A DNA stretch of 64,000 bases from contig OX465282.1 of NCBI GenBank assembly GCA_949987705.1, positions 14,186,501 to 14,250,500 on the forward strand. The letters run 5' to 3'. The DNA comes from Thereva unica (lineage: Eukaryota > Arthropoda > Insecta > Diptera > Therevidae). Positions 1-10,840 of this stretch are shown in pieces (positions within the stretch are counted from its first letter, which is position 1; each line of letters starts with the position of its first letter). The notes below the pieces were generated by a model. The model was given only the letters and a program-made list of their open reading frames with translations, was not told where the DNA came from and did no database searches. The position numbers and the translations under genes are program-made.

Positions 1-780
1 TTGACATCTACTCACGCACCATCCAGACTAACCTAAACTTACTAGTACATCCTTACTTGAAGGACATAACGTGGTAACGGTACAAAGGGTTGGACTTGGC
101 CATGCCACATAAATAACGATAAATAAAATCAAAAAAAAAATTATTTTATTTATCTCAACAGTAATTAAATTATCCGTAAAAATTTCAAATTTCTACGAAC
201 TTATAAAATACCTGAGAACAAATCTAAAAATTTGTCACCTTTTCGCTAAGAAAAAGGAAATAATCCCTTCATTTTTCTAAAGATAATAAAAACATGCTTG
301 TAGCCAAATTTCCCATTAAAGTTATCTCGCCCATTCATTTATTCCCTCATTGTCAAATTTCACCCATCGGCTACGAAATCATCATCATTTTATCACCCTC
401 TTTGCCCTTCCCGAACAAAACAATATGAATAAGCGCATAGGAATCTGTTTTTAGATCCACCGCCTCTAAAATTAAAGCCGCAGCTTCTGATTTTGTTTTC
501 AAATGCGCAAAGGGCTTTCACGCAAACAAGAAAAGTTTATTTCGGAAACTAACCATATATAGCGGAGCATAAAACCCTGCGATATTAGCGCCCCCAGCTC
601 GTGGTGCCGTAACCTGAAGTTAATTTGACTCGCGTTTGTCCATATCTACTTAGTATATAATCAATGTTATATGTACTGTACTTTGTTAGAAACTCATAAC
701 CTATATTGTAACTTTCCCGGTACTTCTCACTTGATTGGAAAACAGAGTATACTGCAAGCTCTAACACATGCGCGGCATAT
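1..780. other. AT-rich sequence without a recognisable gene
   Basis: I see no coding region or RNA gene here. The stretch is AT-rich and holds a short imperfect hairpin at about 118-155, where GATAAATAAAAT faces ATTTTATTTATC. Open frames are short and have no recognisable motifs. Confidence 0.6.
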
Positions 781-1087
781 TGGCCTCGATTCCCAGATCC
801 GACGGGAGGGAAGTGAGTGAGGATTTGACACTTTGCGATTCTCAAATCCGTTGTCCCGGATTGGTTTAAATCGAAAATTCGGAGTGAAGACTCACGCGAT
901 AATGAAATATATGATGTCGGATTATCTCAGGCGCATTTGTCGTTCAAATCCGCAGAAAATTTGTTGCGGATCACACTTTTACAGCGCGGAAAATGTCAAA
1001 AAGAAATTCGGGGTTGCGGATCTGAGAATCGCAAAGTGTCAAATCCGCAACTCACTTCCCTCCCGTCGGATCTGGGAATCGAGGCCA
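781..1087. mobile_element. Foldback MITE with ~70-bp terminal inverted repeats
   Basis: Positions 781-850 are nearly the reverse complement of 1017-1087, with only a few differences, around a spacer of about 165 bp. Both arms carry TCCGACGGGAGGGAAGTGAG or its complement. This is the structure of a non-autonomous foldback DNA transposon. The open frames on either strand here are shadows of the inverted repeat. No target-site duplication longer than 2-3 bp could be fixed at the outer edges, so the superfamily is undecided. Confidence 0.7.
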
Positions 1088-1089
1088 TT

Positions 1090-1575
1090 ATTCAAAAGCG
1101 TTAGTAATAGAGCTATTGCGATTGGTTTGTGTCATGACTAAAGCTTTGTTGAGTCTGGTGACGGTGAGTTTTATAGAGGACACTAGCCTTTGCGATAGGC
1201 TTTGAGATTTGGGTGAACGAACTATTTTGGACTACAACCAGATCGGGGCTAAGCAGCTTGAAAGCTTTAGGATTTTACTGAGAGGAAATTCGTAACTGAA
1301 AGAGGAAGCAGAAATATTGAAATAAAGATAGGATAAAGAAAGGGTAGCCTGAAATAATATCAAGATCTCATTTTTAAGTTGTTGAGTATTTAGTAGTTCT
1401 AGTATCTAACCTTTGGGTTTTAATATTCATATATATTAATGTTCGTCACTCCTCAGACTTTTATTTTGTTAATTTTTTCTTTATCACTCAAGTTTCACTG
1501 ATGATATGAGCTCTTTTAGCGTGCTGGTTATTGGCTCAAAGGTGTCCTACAATATAGATTCAATTTCACTACAAC
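1090..1575. other. No gene seen
   Basis: This is AT-rich sequence with frequent stops in all frames. No repeat structure or conserved motif was recognised. Confidence 0.5.
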
Positions 1576-1645
1576 TGCAATACAGAGTCCGCTGGAGGGC
1601 AACTGTTTCCACCCCATGTCCCATGAGGGATTAAAGGAGCATAAG
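1576..1645 (+). mobile_element. RTE-like LINE 3'-terminal fragment
   Basis: About 65 bp closely match the last coding codons and 3' end of the RTE-like LINE at 50286-51912 (its 51837-51897). The match runs from ACAGAGTCCGCTGGAGGGCA through the GGGATTAAAGGAGC end. It is a severely 5'-truncated insertion. The usual simple-repeat tail is absent, being replaced by ATAAGTC. The same family is also present at 14622-15131. Confidence 0.75.
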
Positions 1646-2204
1646 TCAAAAGGCAGATATCCGTCGAGCATATGGCAAGCAAAATTCTCATCTGAAGACT
1701 ATCTGTACTTGTGCGCATTAAAATTTCTTTCTAGAAACATATTATGGGGGCAAGTACATTCCTCCTATAACCTCTATTAAGGAGATCAGTCACAAAACGG
1801 CCAGTAACGCTGATGAGAATATAAATGACAGCAATAAATTTTCCCAAAAAGCTTACCCAAAGCTAGTAGAGACGTCTGGATGTAGTCCAGAATATAAAAG
1901 CTTTTCAGTTATCCACTTTAAAAAAGCCTTTTCCATGACACAAACCAACAAGTGATCCAGAACCGCTATAGTTTACTACTGGTGTTGATAGCTTTTAAAG
2001 GTGTTTGAGATTGAGTCTTTTTTACTATGGCAATGACAATTTTAATATGCCTTAGTGTTAATCGACTATTTTTAAACGCATTCTAAAATGAAAATCATAA
2101 TATTACAAAATATTCTGAACTTTATTGGAATCGATTCTGCTGGAATTTTCTTACAATCGTATGCTACCAATGTAAGAAACTTCCAATGAAGTTTAGAATA
2201 TGCC

Positions 2205-2240
2205 TTTTTTTTATGTGACAGTGCTAAGCTCAGGAGTCAA
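2205..2240 (-). mobile_element. LINE 3'-end fragment with A-tail (antisense)
   Basis: A T-run followed by ATGTGACAGTGCTAAGCTC repeats what is seen at 5675-5712, with one difference. The T-run on the plus strand is the expected poly(A) tail of an antisense retroelement. A related T-run and following sequence lie at the 3' end of the Jockey-like LINE at 62160-63128. The family link is an inference from short matches. Confidence 0.45.
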
Positions 2241-3367
2241 TATAATCCAATAATACAAGAAACAACTCTCAATGGATACACACTATAATACCTGGAATTT
2301 TATTACCATCTCTAAAACAATCTAATAAATTGCTCGAAATACGTATATATAGGCACAAAAGCATGCCCCAGAAAGCACATTCGATTAACATTTATAACTC
2401 TCTCTCTGTCTCTCTCAATATGAAGTCTAATTCACTAGAGACAATGAATGAATGAGAAAGAACAAAACGAAAAACGAAACAATAGTGAATAACTAAACAA
2501 TATGTATAAGAAGAAGAAAATATATCCGGAAGGAGCATTCCATATTCTTATAGTAGTAGTAGTACATTCACGCATAATAAGGACATCGTTCCAACTAAAC
2601 AACACTCATATCCTGTTCAATCTGGAAACAACTTGATTCCAAATCCTTTACACACAAAATAATCAAGAATTATTTATATGTACAAGGATTTTCATTCATT
2701 CTCGTGTGTTCTTCCTCTTCATATCTCTGTGAACACACCCCAAATGAATGCTAACAATTTTCATAACAATAATTATTTTGTTTTTTTTTTGTGTTTATTT
2801 TTCTTTCCTTTCGTCTGTGTTTTTGTTGTTTTTGTACACCCTGATTATAATATACCGTCAGTGTGTTGTCGTAACCTTCTGATGGAGTATTCACTCAAAA
2901 GTGGAGTGTTCGTAAGCAGATGGAGGAGAGAGAAGAACTTCCATAAAAGTAGAGCATAAAATTTACGCAGGAGCGCTACAATTGTCCACAATAATACCCC
3001 CTGTAGTACGTACTTGGAAAAGGTCCAGAAGTGTTTAGTTCCATCTTCAGTGCATGCTGGATGTTCTTCTTGGTCCATTGGTATCTTCCACATAAGATTG
3101 GGGGCTGTCTTTGCTGTCTCACGTCTATCAGACCCTCGTCCGCCTCCCACCACACACCTGAATCTAATTTGCAATCGTCATCGTCATTTGTTTTATGATC
3201 TCGAATCGTCTACTTAACAAAGCCATCAAAGCAAATGGGCGCACATGAAAGAGGATTGCTTCAACTGAACTTAATGTGATCCTGCTTTATGAAAAAGTTA
3301 AATTTCCATTCCCCCGTTCAAGGACACGCCAAACGTACTGGCAGCGCAATCTACAGGCAGCCTTTAA
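2241..3367. other. Unique-looking non-coding region
   Basis: No clear gene. The region contains TC-rich and T-rich low-complexity tracts (about 2400-2420 and 2780-2800). A minus-strand open frame at 2845-3174 would encode 109 residues with a long leucine-rich hydrophobic stretch. It has no recognised family and no strong splice or start evidence, so I do not call it a gene. Confidence 0.4.
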
Positions 3368-3514
3368 AAATTAATATCCTACCCTGCCACCACCCCCAAC
3401 ATTAACCCCCACCTCCCCTCCCCTTGCCGTCAGCAGCTACCATCCATCCATCCATTGAACCAACACAAGACCCCGACACTGGCTGATTCAGTGATGCCTT
3501 CATGTGGGTATCAG
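3368..3514 (+). CDS. Possible first coding exon of the small membrane-protein gene
   Basis: A frame open from 3368 reaches its first ATG at 3494 (G at -3) and seven codons later a perfect splice-donor consensus, CAG|GTGAGT, with the exon ending at 3514. The exon leaves phase 0. The exon at 7233 can be entered in phase 0 with an open frame, so the two would join as codons. Upstream is a C-rich tract and a CATC tetranucleotide run (about 3440-3455), which could be 5' untranslated sequence. All of this is inference from splice signals and phase; no transcript or homologue was consulted. The true start might instead be the ATG at 7239. The larger open frame running on past 3514 is proline-rich without motifs and is probably intron. 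Confidence 0.25.
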
Positions 3515-4390
3515 GTGAGTGCACTTGAATCCTGTAGAGGGCGTCCATGCTACACCACTTTCCTCCTACCCCCATTCAACCCCCCACACCATCCTCCAAC
3601 CCACCCAGAACCACTTACACACATAATAAGCGAACGAATCCATTATTCCGCTCCAAGTTACGTGATGCGAGTCCGTTACTCTGACTCTGGGGTGTGTAGT
3701 TTTAGGGTCGGACCCAACCAAGGTGGTTTGGGGGGCGAACAAGCTGATTCTAGTACTTGCTTGTGTTCAACTTGTTCTTTCGTCTTTTTCTGTGTAATAT
3801 CGGATCTGGAACGGGGAGCAGCTTACATACTTAATATTGTCTTTACGATTTGGAAGGAGCAGTGTATCCAACCCCGCATTTGCACGAAACAGGAATGCCT
3901 GCAAGGGCGGGGGTATATGTGTACTAGGTATGGGGTCGAGGGTGCGGCAGGCTCAGACACGATATACTACACACTGGTTTTTTTTAGCTCTGATTGGGTA
4001 TGAATCCCTTAGTGGCACTTTTGGGAAAGCAAGAAAATTGAAGTCTTTATATATTTTCTTGTACACACATCTGAGGATGGCGTTATGTCATATTTGGATC
4101 CTTTTTTGCCTAGACCGTGATTTCTTGAGAAAAATACTTACACGAAAAAAATAATGATATAGAATAGCCTGGTCGAGATTCGGCGTTAAGTAAGAAAACA
4201 CATTTGTTGTGGAAGAAGGAAAAAGGAGTTGTTTTGGTTTTTTTCTGCGGGAGTTTCTAAGGATAACGTTTTTTTGTACATAAACTTATTTTTTGAGAAT
4301 CATTCAACTCCGGAAATATTTAATAACAAAAAAGTATTTAGTACCTCCAAACTTAGAGATCATCCTTTGTAATAGTTTTGCCAGTCTATG
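3515..4390. other. Non-coding, possible start of first intron
   Basis: C-rich tracts are followed by AT-rich sequence. A plus-strand frame continues open to 4003, but its composition is irregular and it has no recognisable domain. I see no repeat family here. Confidence 0.4.
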
Positions 4391-4475
4391 TCACTCAGAA
4401 GTTGACACATCCAACTACCGTCACAGAGGCCCGTGATTCAAATGCATGCTGCGGCCTAATCCTTTATATTTCACA
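4391..4475 (+). mobile_element. Degenerate tRNA-derived SINE head
   Basis: The segment ACTACCGTCACAGAGGCCCG followed by GTGATTCAAATGC resembles the anticodon-arm to B-box part of the tRNA-like repeats at 49085-49145 (+) and, on the minus strand, at 52940-53012, 46235-46305 and 32190-32262. The B-box-like element (consensus GGTTCGANNCC) is diverged. An old SINE copy is the best explanation. It does not fold as a complete tRNA. Confidence 0.4.
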
Positions 4476-5470
4476 TTCGTTCTTGTCTCCCGTCTTTAGA
4501 TAAATTCCAAGCATTCTTAGCAACAATAGTGTAAAGAACCAATCTCCTTTTCCATGTGTGTCACAAAAGTACTTCGATTTTTGTAAGACAAGATCAACGA
4601 TCAATGTGGTAACGAACCAGGCTTGAAGAGTTGCATTGAAGAGTTACTCGTTGCTGGTGGAGCAGTAGCTTTTGTTTCGTTCCGAGGACAATTTTAGAGT
4701 AGACTAGCAGTCGTAGAAAGGCACGTCAAATGAAATTGAAAGCATTATACAAACCAAATTGCAGCCTTTCACTCAACACCTCCAAATTCAGCTTGCGAAA
4801 TATAGCTGAGATGATAACATTGTACCTATTGACATTCTGGAGAACTATGGCGACTTCCATGATCCAATGTAGGTAAATAATGAAAGAAAAGCTATTCGAC
4901 AAGTAAATCGCCGGATCTTGACTTATTCTGTCAGATCAGTGTTAAGGGGCGCCTATCTAGGCGTTTCCTACTGACTGGGATTTGTGTTTTCGCAGTGCTA
5001 ACGCCAACTATGTCGCTCTCTGTGTTATCAAAGTTTTACGGGTAAAAATACGTTTCCTAAGAGAATTCTGTGTGAGTTGAGGAGTGATACGTATCCCTGC
5101 CACACATCTGTATATGTAGAACTGCGAACAAGATGTGGCGTTACAACACGTATAGTTGGTCTTTTAGTATTGTTTCTGACTGCTGTTTTTTTGGACGAGG
5201 AAGTGGATAATGTTATATCGGTCTAGCAGCAAGGAATGTGTGTGACCGCCTGTCTAAGAACAGGTGCAGTAGTCTAGTGGGTTTTCGCATAGACTTGAAT
5301 GTTCGAACAGGGACACATCGAACACCCTGGTCTTCGCTATCGCGCTCCACTCATAGAGAATATGGAGGGTAGACTTAGTCTCCTTAAGGCAAAACCGGAA
5401 AGTAGGTTCCTATGCCCTACCTATTCTCCATAAACGTGGTAATTTAGGGCGCAATGTCCGGTTATTAAGC
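4476..5470. other. No gene seen; probable old repeat remnants
   Basis: No frame carries a recognisable domain. A tRNA-like stretch around 5268-5312 (GTAGTCTAGTGG, then TGTTCGAACAGGG) suggests another decayed SINE, but the spacing is not convincing. The remainder shows nothing I can name. Confidence 0.4.
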
Positions 5471-5479
5471 CAACAATAG

Positions 5480-6110
5480 TGCCCTGAGTGCAGTGCTCAT
5501 TTGCTTAAGGGATTATATCCCCTCCCCTTTTGTGAGTCTTTTTGGGCTGAGGAGGATTGGCGTGCTGGTTTTAGGGGCACGGCCCCGCCTGTAACGGCAA
5601 TAGAGGAAGCATTTGTTCCTAAAGTGATTTCCACGGCCAGAAACTCCAGCCTCTCTGAGGACTATGTGGTTGTTTTTTTTTTTTATGTGGCAGTGCTAAG
5701 CTCAGGAGTCACCCTTTGTACTACTAGTCCGTCATGTCATTTGTCACGTCATGGTGCAATGTCTAGCAGTAAGCTTAGTACGGGTGTTTGTGTTGGATGG
5801 TGGGGCATTGGTCCTTGCCCCAGCCGCCTGCAATGTTGATATGGTGGAGGTGGACCACCTCGGTAGAGGCTCCCATAATCACCAGCCCAAGGCCTTGATC
5901 CTAAGCTGGAGCCAACTAAACTTGGTTACTTGGCCGCTTCAGCTCGTCAATATATCTTTGGCACATCGCTGGGAATGGTGGACAATGCATTTTGTAGTGT
6001 ACTTTCCACTACTGCACCCTATGGGCCCTGATTTTAACCCCGATCTACTTCAACAAGACATCATTGGTGTCTTCAGTTGTAGCCGAAAAGTGCCTGTCGA
6101 CAACCGGAAA
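5480..6110. repeat. Dispersed repeat, second copy at 22080-22560
   Basis: Several blocks match 22080-22560 in the same order and orientation. These include AAGGGATTATATCCCC versus TAGGTGATTATATCTCCCC, GGCAATAGAGGAAG in both, and CTTGCCCCAGCC in both followed by GATGGTGGAG. The copies differ by many substitutions and indels, so they are old. Embedded at about 5672-5785 is a T-run with sequence shared with other retroelement 3' ends (2205-2240; also GTCATGGTGCAATGT, shared with 62180-62213). The family is unknown to me. The short plus-strand frames here have no domain. Confidence 0.55.
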
Positions 6111-6240
6111 ATGTCCGGCTATCGGCTCTTGCACAAGAGCTGATATTTTTCCGATTGTAGGTTGAGGATAATTTCTTTCCTTGCCAGTTTACTGTTACCG
6201 ACCTCAAGTTCTATCGTACAGTCAGTTAGTATACAGCGGT
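6111..6240. other. Linker between dispersed repeat and satellite array
   Basis: About 130 bp with a small palindromic patch (GGCTCTTGCACAAGAGC). Nothing else was recognised. Confidence 0.3.
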
Positions 6241-7012
6241 TGCTATTGTGAAAGTTTACCCCGTATGACGTTTTCTGGGTAAAGTTTACGTTTATTCAGC
6301 TAGCTAAAAGCAGTTATTATTTTAGCCTTCAGCTTGTAACACCTTTTAGCTTGGGTAAACTTTTCGTTTATTCAGCCCGCGCTAATTGCTCTTAATATTT
6401 CAGCCTTTACCAGAAACCTATAATGTCTTTCAGCTGTGACGCGTGATTAGATTTGCTGAATTAAAATTGTCTACATGTATATATTAGTATTTCATATCTT
6501 AGTCTTTAAGCATATTGGGATTATTATTCAGCGCAGCTTAATTCTCCAAATTTAACGTTTTATGTCAGATTTAAAAAAGTTAACCCCATTTGACAAACTT
6601 CTGGGCAAACTTTTCGGTTATTCAGCTAGCTAAAAGCTTTTATTATTTCAGTCTTTAGCAGACACTTGTAATGTCTTCCAGAAGTGACAAGATTCAGCGT
6701 TGCTGAATTACGATTTGGCATGTTTATATTCTTTTCTGATCTTACTTGATTATTATTTTCTATCTTAGAATATTTTAGCATATCGGAGTTCCTATTCAGC
6801 GCAGCTGAATTCTCCAATTTTAACGATTTATGTCAAATTAAAATTTTGTCCACCTCATACGACGTTTTCTGGGTAAGTAAACCTTTCAGTTATGCAGCTC
6901 GTTAATCACTCTTATTATTTCAGCAGTTATAACAAAAAACCGATGATGCCTTTCAGTTGTGGCCATATTCTGCGCCGCTGAATTTCAAATTTGGCATATT
7001 TTTATTGTTATT
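6241..7012 (+). repeat. Tandem array of ~265-290-bp units with ATTCAGC..GCTGAAT palindromes
   Basis: Three diverged units follow one another. Each has the blocks TACGACGTTTTCTGGGTAAA, TTATTCAGCTAGCTAAAAGC, TTATTATTTCAG, an AATGTCTTTCAGCTGTG-like block, a 16-17-bp palindrome of the type ATTCAGCGYYGCTGAAT (for example at 6692 and 6966), then GGCATAT and a second palindrome (6526, 6794). The same unit is present in inverted orientation as an array at 18955-19945 and as a partial plus-strand copy at 16015-16200. Open frames across the array are chance frames. The array lies just upstream of the candidate exon at 7233. Confidence 0.85.
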
Positions 7013-7232
7013 TGTGTTATAAATAGATCAGTGCTAAATGTGAGAGAATTAGGTCATCACTGGTTCCCAGGCTCAATCGTCGCAATACCTACTCATTGAA
7101 AATCCGGATTTTTTTTTGTCTTTCTTCCAAGTTTTGTACAAAGTGTCCGAGACATTGTAATCTGTCGGTTTTTTTGTGTGTTTTAAGTATATGTATTTCG
7201 TCGTACATCGATTGAATTTATTGTCTTACTAG
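7013..7232. other. Possible intron 3' end before candidate exon
   Basis: AT-rich sequence ends in a pyrimidine-rich tract and TTATTGTCTTACTAG, a good 3' splice-acceptor shape. At 7040-7095 the block CAATACCTACTCA resembles one end of the small MITE family seen complete at 48022-48204. Confidence 0.4.
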
Positions 7233-7329
7233 ATCCTCATGTCTTTGAAATGGCAGCCGTACGCTCCCGAGGCCGATAGTGATGATGTAGTTATCCAAAG
7301 CGTTGTTCATACTTTAAATAAGACCAAAG
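7233..7329 (+). CDS. Candidate coding exon of a small membrane-protein gene
   Basis: This exon lies between an acceptor (TCTTACTAG, AG at 7231-7232) and a GT donor (AAAG|GTATTC, GT at 7330-7331). From the ATG at 7239 it encodes 30 residues with an acidic patch (PEADSDD at about residues 10-16 of this ATG) and ends in phase 1. It is markedly richer in G+C than its surroundings and resembles no nearby repeat. The two codons upstream of the ATG (ATC CTC) are also open, so translation could come from an exon further 5', such as the one ending at 3514. The last nucleotide G would join GA at 39040 to make a glycine codon. Seen: the open frame and splice signals. Inferred: that it is an exon and is joined to 39040. 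The function is unknown. Confidence 0.4.
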
Positions 7330-7331
7330 GT

Positions 7332-8945
7332 ATTCTGATAATATTGTTAACGACAATGTCATAATCTATACTTAAAGCTTCAACATCAGCTGCATTGTTA
7401 TGTCTACAGTATAATGGATTCATCTATGAGGAACCATAATTGAAACTGCACCACAAAATCGCACGACGACATGACAATCCATAATAGTGTGGCAGCTCAT
7501 CTTCCTTCACACAAAGAACTAGAATTCAGCACACCACTCCATTACGGAATTAGTTAAAGGAATTCATCCCTCGAGAAGAAATTACATAATTGCTTGCGAA
7601 ACTAAACCAAAGTTTTCATTTTTTTTCTTATTTTTTTTTTGTTTTAACAAAAGTTTCAAACTCATTTTCCTTCTTTGCTCGTCCTTTAATACTTCAGACA
7701 ATCCTTCACCCAGCATGCAGCAGCACAGGCGATGAGACGATGAAGCAGAGTGCATGTACTTAAGGGTTGAAAGGGTCTCGAGTGCAGCAAGGACTACTTA
7801 TGTTATACTTACAGCGCGCACATATGCACACGATATACGAGATATATGGAAACTTTAGCGCACGTAAGTGACGACCCTTCACAAAAACGGGATGAGATGG
7901 AGCTGAAGGTGATGTGGTGCAGAGCGCATCGTCCTTGTTCGGGGAGCTAAGAGGATTTTATAACAACGCTTGAGATATATCTATACAATTGGATCGTGTA
8001 AAAAATATTGTTGTAAGTTTTGCTCTTTCCCTCCCCTTCGATCCACACACTTCCTGCACCCTATTTAATAAGTATCAAGTAAAGCGCTTTGCTGCGACGA
8101 TGTAAGGAGGAGCACACAATGTTGTTGAATTGTAAATCGACCCTTAGCACTAAGTCGGCTCAACTCCACTTAACCCTTTTACCTTTTATCAAGAGTGTGT
8201 TTTGCGCTACCCTCGTTCATCGTTAACATCCTTCATATTGTTGACTAACATTCTTGCTATATACATGTGTATGTGTGTGTGTGTTTACATAAAAGTATTT
8301 CGGAAATGCCACAAGATGAATTTATGAAATTTTGATAAGGGTCAAGCTACTAACATTATTTGGTTTATTTCTGGCTGCTGGGACATATGAGAAATTGCTT
8401 TATACACAAAAGGACATAAAAAAATTACAAAACAAAAAATTAGTCTTTTGCTGGGAATCCTTATTATTTTGTTTCCTTTTTCTTTCTCTGTGTTTCTGGG
8501 TTTTTTTTTTTGTATTTATTTCTGTGTGTGTGAGTTTGTTTGTTTGTTATTTGTCTTGTTCTTCATCATCTTGTTTCCTCTTTTTTTGCGGGGGAGGAGG
8601 AGGAAGAGAAAGTTACTCTGATATTCATGAAAACCCTACTCAAAAAATAAGTACCCTTCTATGACATCGATTCCTTCGTAAGATTATTGTTGGGTTATTT
8701 TCAGGTTTATATTTCAGAATTGTGTGTGTGTGTGTGTGTTTTTCTTCTTCTTTCAATTTGATTATTTTCTTCGATATCTTCAAGAATTTATGTATATTTT
8801 TTTTTGTTTTTAAACAAATAGAAATTAAGTTGGTCTGAGGACATAAGTTTCAACCATATCGATGTCTAGTAGTTTATCCCTTTTTTAAAGTAGGGAGCAG
8901 GGGCTGGAACTAGTGATGAGCAAACGTAAGAACGAGACAAGAGTG
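7332..8945. other. Non-coding with TG microsatellites
   Basis: No gene recognised. The stretch includes TG/TATG dinucleotide runs at about 8262-8284 and 8720-8739, T-rich tracts near 7620-7650 and 8500-8530, and a short G-rich patch at 8590-8600. The plus-strand frame at 8332-8664 is a phenylalanine/cysteine-rich frame produced by T-rich sequence and is not a credible gene. Confidence 0.5.
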
Positions 8946-8954
8946 ATATAGTCA

Positions 8955-9172
8955 ATTGTTTGCCCACCTTTTTTAATGCTACCATACCATCACAACTTGA
9001 TTATTTGTTGGTAGGTGACATTGCGAAAGTGGTTTTTCACAACCAACTCACTCCTCCTAGTAATTTCGATCATGATCTTCTCTTTCTCTCCTATAAGATG
9101 CAGCTCCTTCTCATTCCCCAGTTTCGCTCTATTTCTTTTAGAGACTTTAAGAGCATCAATCTAGAGCTACTT
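8955..9172 (+). pseudogene. LINE endonuclease C-terminal fragment
   Basis: The frame encodes the end of an apurinic-type endonuclease domain, as in Jockey/CR1-like LINEs. It has the SDH-like block as FDHDLLFLSY, followed by ISFRDFKSINLELL, the usual start of the endonuclease-RT linker. It is then cut by the TIR element at 9173. The reading resumes after 11053 with GNECIAASWD. The N-terminal endonuclease residues are missing because the element is 5'-truncated, so it cannot be active. Confidence 0.7.
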
Positions 9173-9263
9173 CCCAGTGGGAAAAATTGGGAGCGATGCA
9201 CAAGGGAGTGTACTTGGAGCACTCTCAAGGGAGCTTTCTTGGAGTTTTCATAAATTTTATATA

Positions 9264-9656
9264 AAAAAATAAATGGTTAAAAAAATTTTTTTAAAAAAAT
9301 TCTTTTCATTAACTAAAAAATGTACTGAAAAGTAAAAAATAAAAAATATTTTAAAGAAAGCGTGAAATTTCAATTTTAATGAAAAAGTTAATTAAAAGAA
9401 TGGCGCATTTTTCATCAAAAAATTTTGTTAGAATTTGAAATTAACAAAGCAAAAAATTGAGGGTTATGTAAATCTCACGCGATTTACAGTTATATTTTCA
9501 ATTTTTGATGAAAAATGCGCCATTCTTTTAATTAACTTTTTCATTAAAATTGAAATTTCACGCTTTCTTTAAAATATTTTTTATTTTTTACTTTTCAGTA
9601 CATTTTTTAGTTAATTAAAAGAATTTTTTTTAAAAAATTTTTTTAACCATTTATTT
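9264..9656. repeat. Long AT-rich palindrome, ~158-bp arms
   Basis: Positions 9264-9422 and 9499-9656 are near-perfect reverse complements around a ~76-bp loop. Shared blocks include GTGAAATTTCAATTTTAATG, GAATGGCGCATTTTTCATCA and TTAGTTAA/TTAACTAA. If transcribed, this would fold into a long double-stranded RNA hairpin. No open frame of note. It may be a separate foldback MITE inside the larger TIR element. Confidence 0.85.
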
Positions 9657-9659
9657 TAT

Positions 9660-10250
9660 TTTCTACTTTTTAGTTTATTATATGTATTCCGCCATTTTAT
9701 GATGGCCATTCTATTAGATTTAAAATTACGTCACACAGTTTACTGTATTCATTTGATACCCATGTCGTGGGCTCGGTGGAACATAATTGCAAAAACGGCC
9801 GCCATCTCGGAACCGTCTTCTTGATTTTTTTTACAAAAAGGTCAGATTGCATTTAGTACTTATACATGATGAGTTGAACTCAAGTTGAACCCAAGTCTAA
9901 CTACATGTAAACGGGAGTCGAGTTGGGTTAAGGTTGACTGAACTCGACTCAGCTCTGCTACCTGGGTTTAGTTGAAATTATGCATACGGACATGAGTTCA
10001 GTATTTGAGTAGTTGAATTTAGTTGACAGCAGCATCTCTGTGTTTGTTTGTGATTTTTTGTAACGTGTATTGCTTCTTTATTATCAACTCACCCTTAACT
10101 CAACTATTCATCTCATCATTCATACACATTAACCACCCGAACTACGAGTGTGTGCAAAATTGGAAGTTGATCGGTTATATTTTCTACTTTTTAGTCTATT
10201 ATAAGCTTTCCGCAATTTAGTGTTGGCCGCCATTTTGAATTTGGAATGAC
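9660..10250. repeat. GCCGCCATTTTG-type monomers and a MITE fragment
   Basis: Two diverged monomers (about 9660-9850 and 10175-10310) match the tandem array at 40740-42010. Shared blocks are TATTTTCTACTTTTTAGT, TTCCGCCATTTT, a GAATTTGGAATGACGCCACA-like block and CATTTGATACCCATGTC. Between them, 9862-10010 is homologous, in reverse, to the GTTGAACC-rich MITE at 11890-12305 (for example GTAAACGGGAGTCGAGTTG and CAGCTCTGCTACCTGGGTTT). Confidence 0.65.
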
Positions 10251-10313
10251 GCCACATAGCTTATTGTGTTCTACCTGTCCTTTCATTTGATACCCATGTC
10301 AGAGGGCCGCGGA

Positions 10314-10647
10314 GCACAATTTCAAAAATCGGCCGCCATTTTGGAACCGCCATCTTGATATTTTTACAAAATGGCCAGATTGCATTGTCATCCAAACTAA
10401 ACGTGTATGCAAAATTTCAGCTCTATCCGAAACCGGGAAGTGGGTCAAATTTAACTTCCAAGATTTGACGACAAACAGTGGCACAATTTCAAGAATCGGG
10501 CGCCATTTTGGAACCGCCATCTTGATATTTTTACAAAATGGCCAGATTGCATTGTCATCCAAACTAAACGTGTATGCAAAATTTCAGCTCTATCCGAAAC
10601 CGGGAAGTGGGTCAAATTTAACTTCCAAGATTTGACGACAAACAGTG
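10314..10647. repeat. Tandem duplication of a 167-bp unit
   Basis: 10314-10480 and 10481-10647 are two copies of the same 167 bp, differing at only a couple of positions near their starts. The unit includes GGAACCGCCATCTTGATATT and CGAAACCGGGAAGTGGGTCA. The low divergence points to a recent duplication. The minus-strand open frame spanning both is a by-product. Confidence 0.85.
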
Positions 10648-10689
10648 TAAGTTAAATAAAAGAATTTAAAAAAGAAAACGGGCAATTAT

Positions 10690-10840
10690 CTTCATGTCCA
10701 TAAAATGCGACGATAGCATACTCAATAGCCCGGCTCTCATTCGATACGGAGGACAAGCAGCTTTTAGAAGTGGTTAGAATTTAGTTGGGGGACTGCTTTG
10801 GTAAAGCCACTCTCGGGCTTGGAAAGAAAAAGGCAATTGC
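10690..10840 (-). repeat. Fragment of the foldback family seen at 21315-26021
   Basis: The reverse complement matches 25640-25760. Shared blocks are GTCCCCCAACTAA, a CTAACCAC.TC..A...GCTGCTTG pattern, and CTATTGAGTATGC. It is one of four loci with this family in the window and lies inside the TIR element. Confidence 0.55.

Noticed and set aside
2845..3174. Minus-strand frame with a long hydrophobic stretch
   Set aside because: No family, no clear splice sites and no polyadenylation context. Hydrophobic leucine-rich frames are common opposite A- or T-rich DNA. It is mentioned in the regional entry only.
3455..4003. 182-codon plus-strand open frame
   Set aside because: It crosses a strong donor site at 3514 and C-rich low-complexity DNA, with no domain, start context or codon-like composition beyond the donor.
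8332..8664. 110-codon Phe/Cys-rich frame
   Set aside because: Product of T-rich and GGGG low-complexity sequence.
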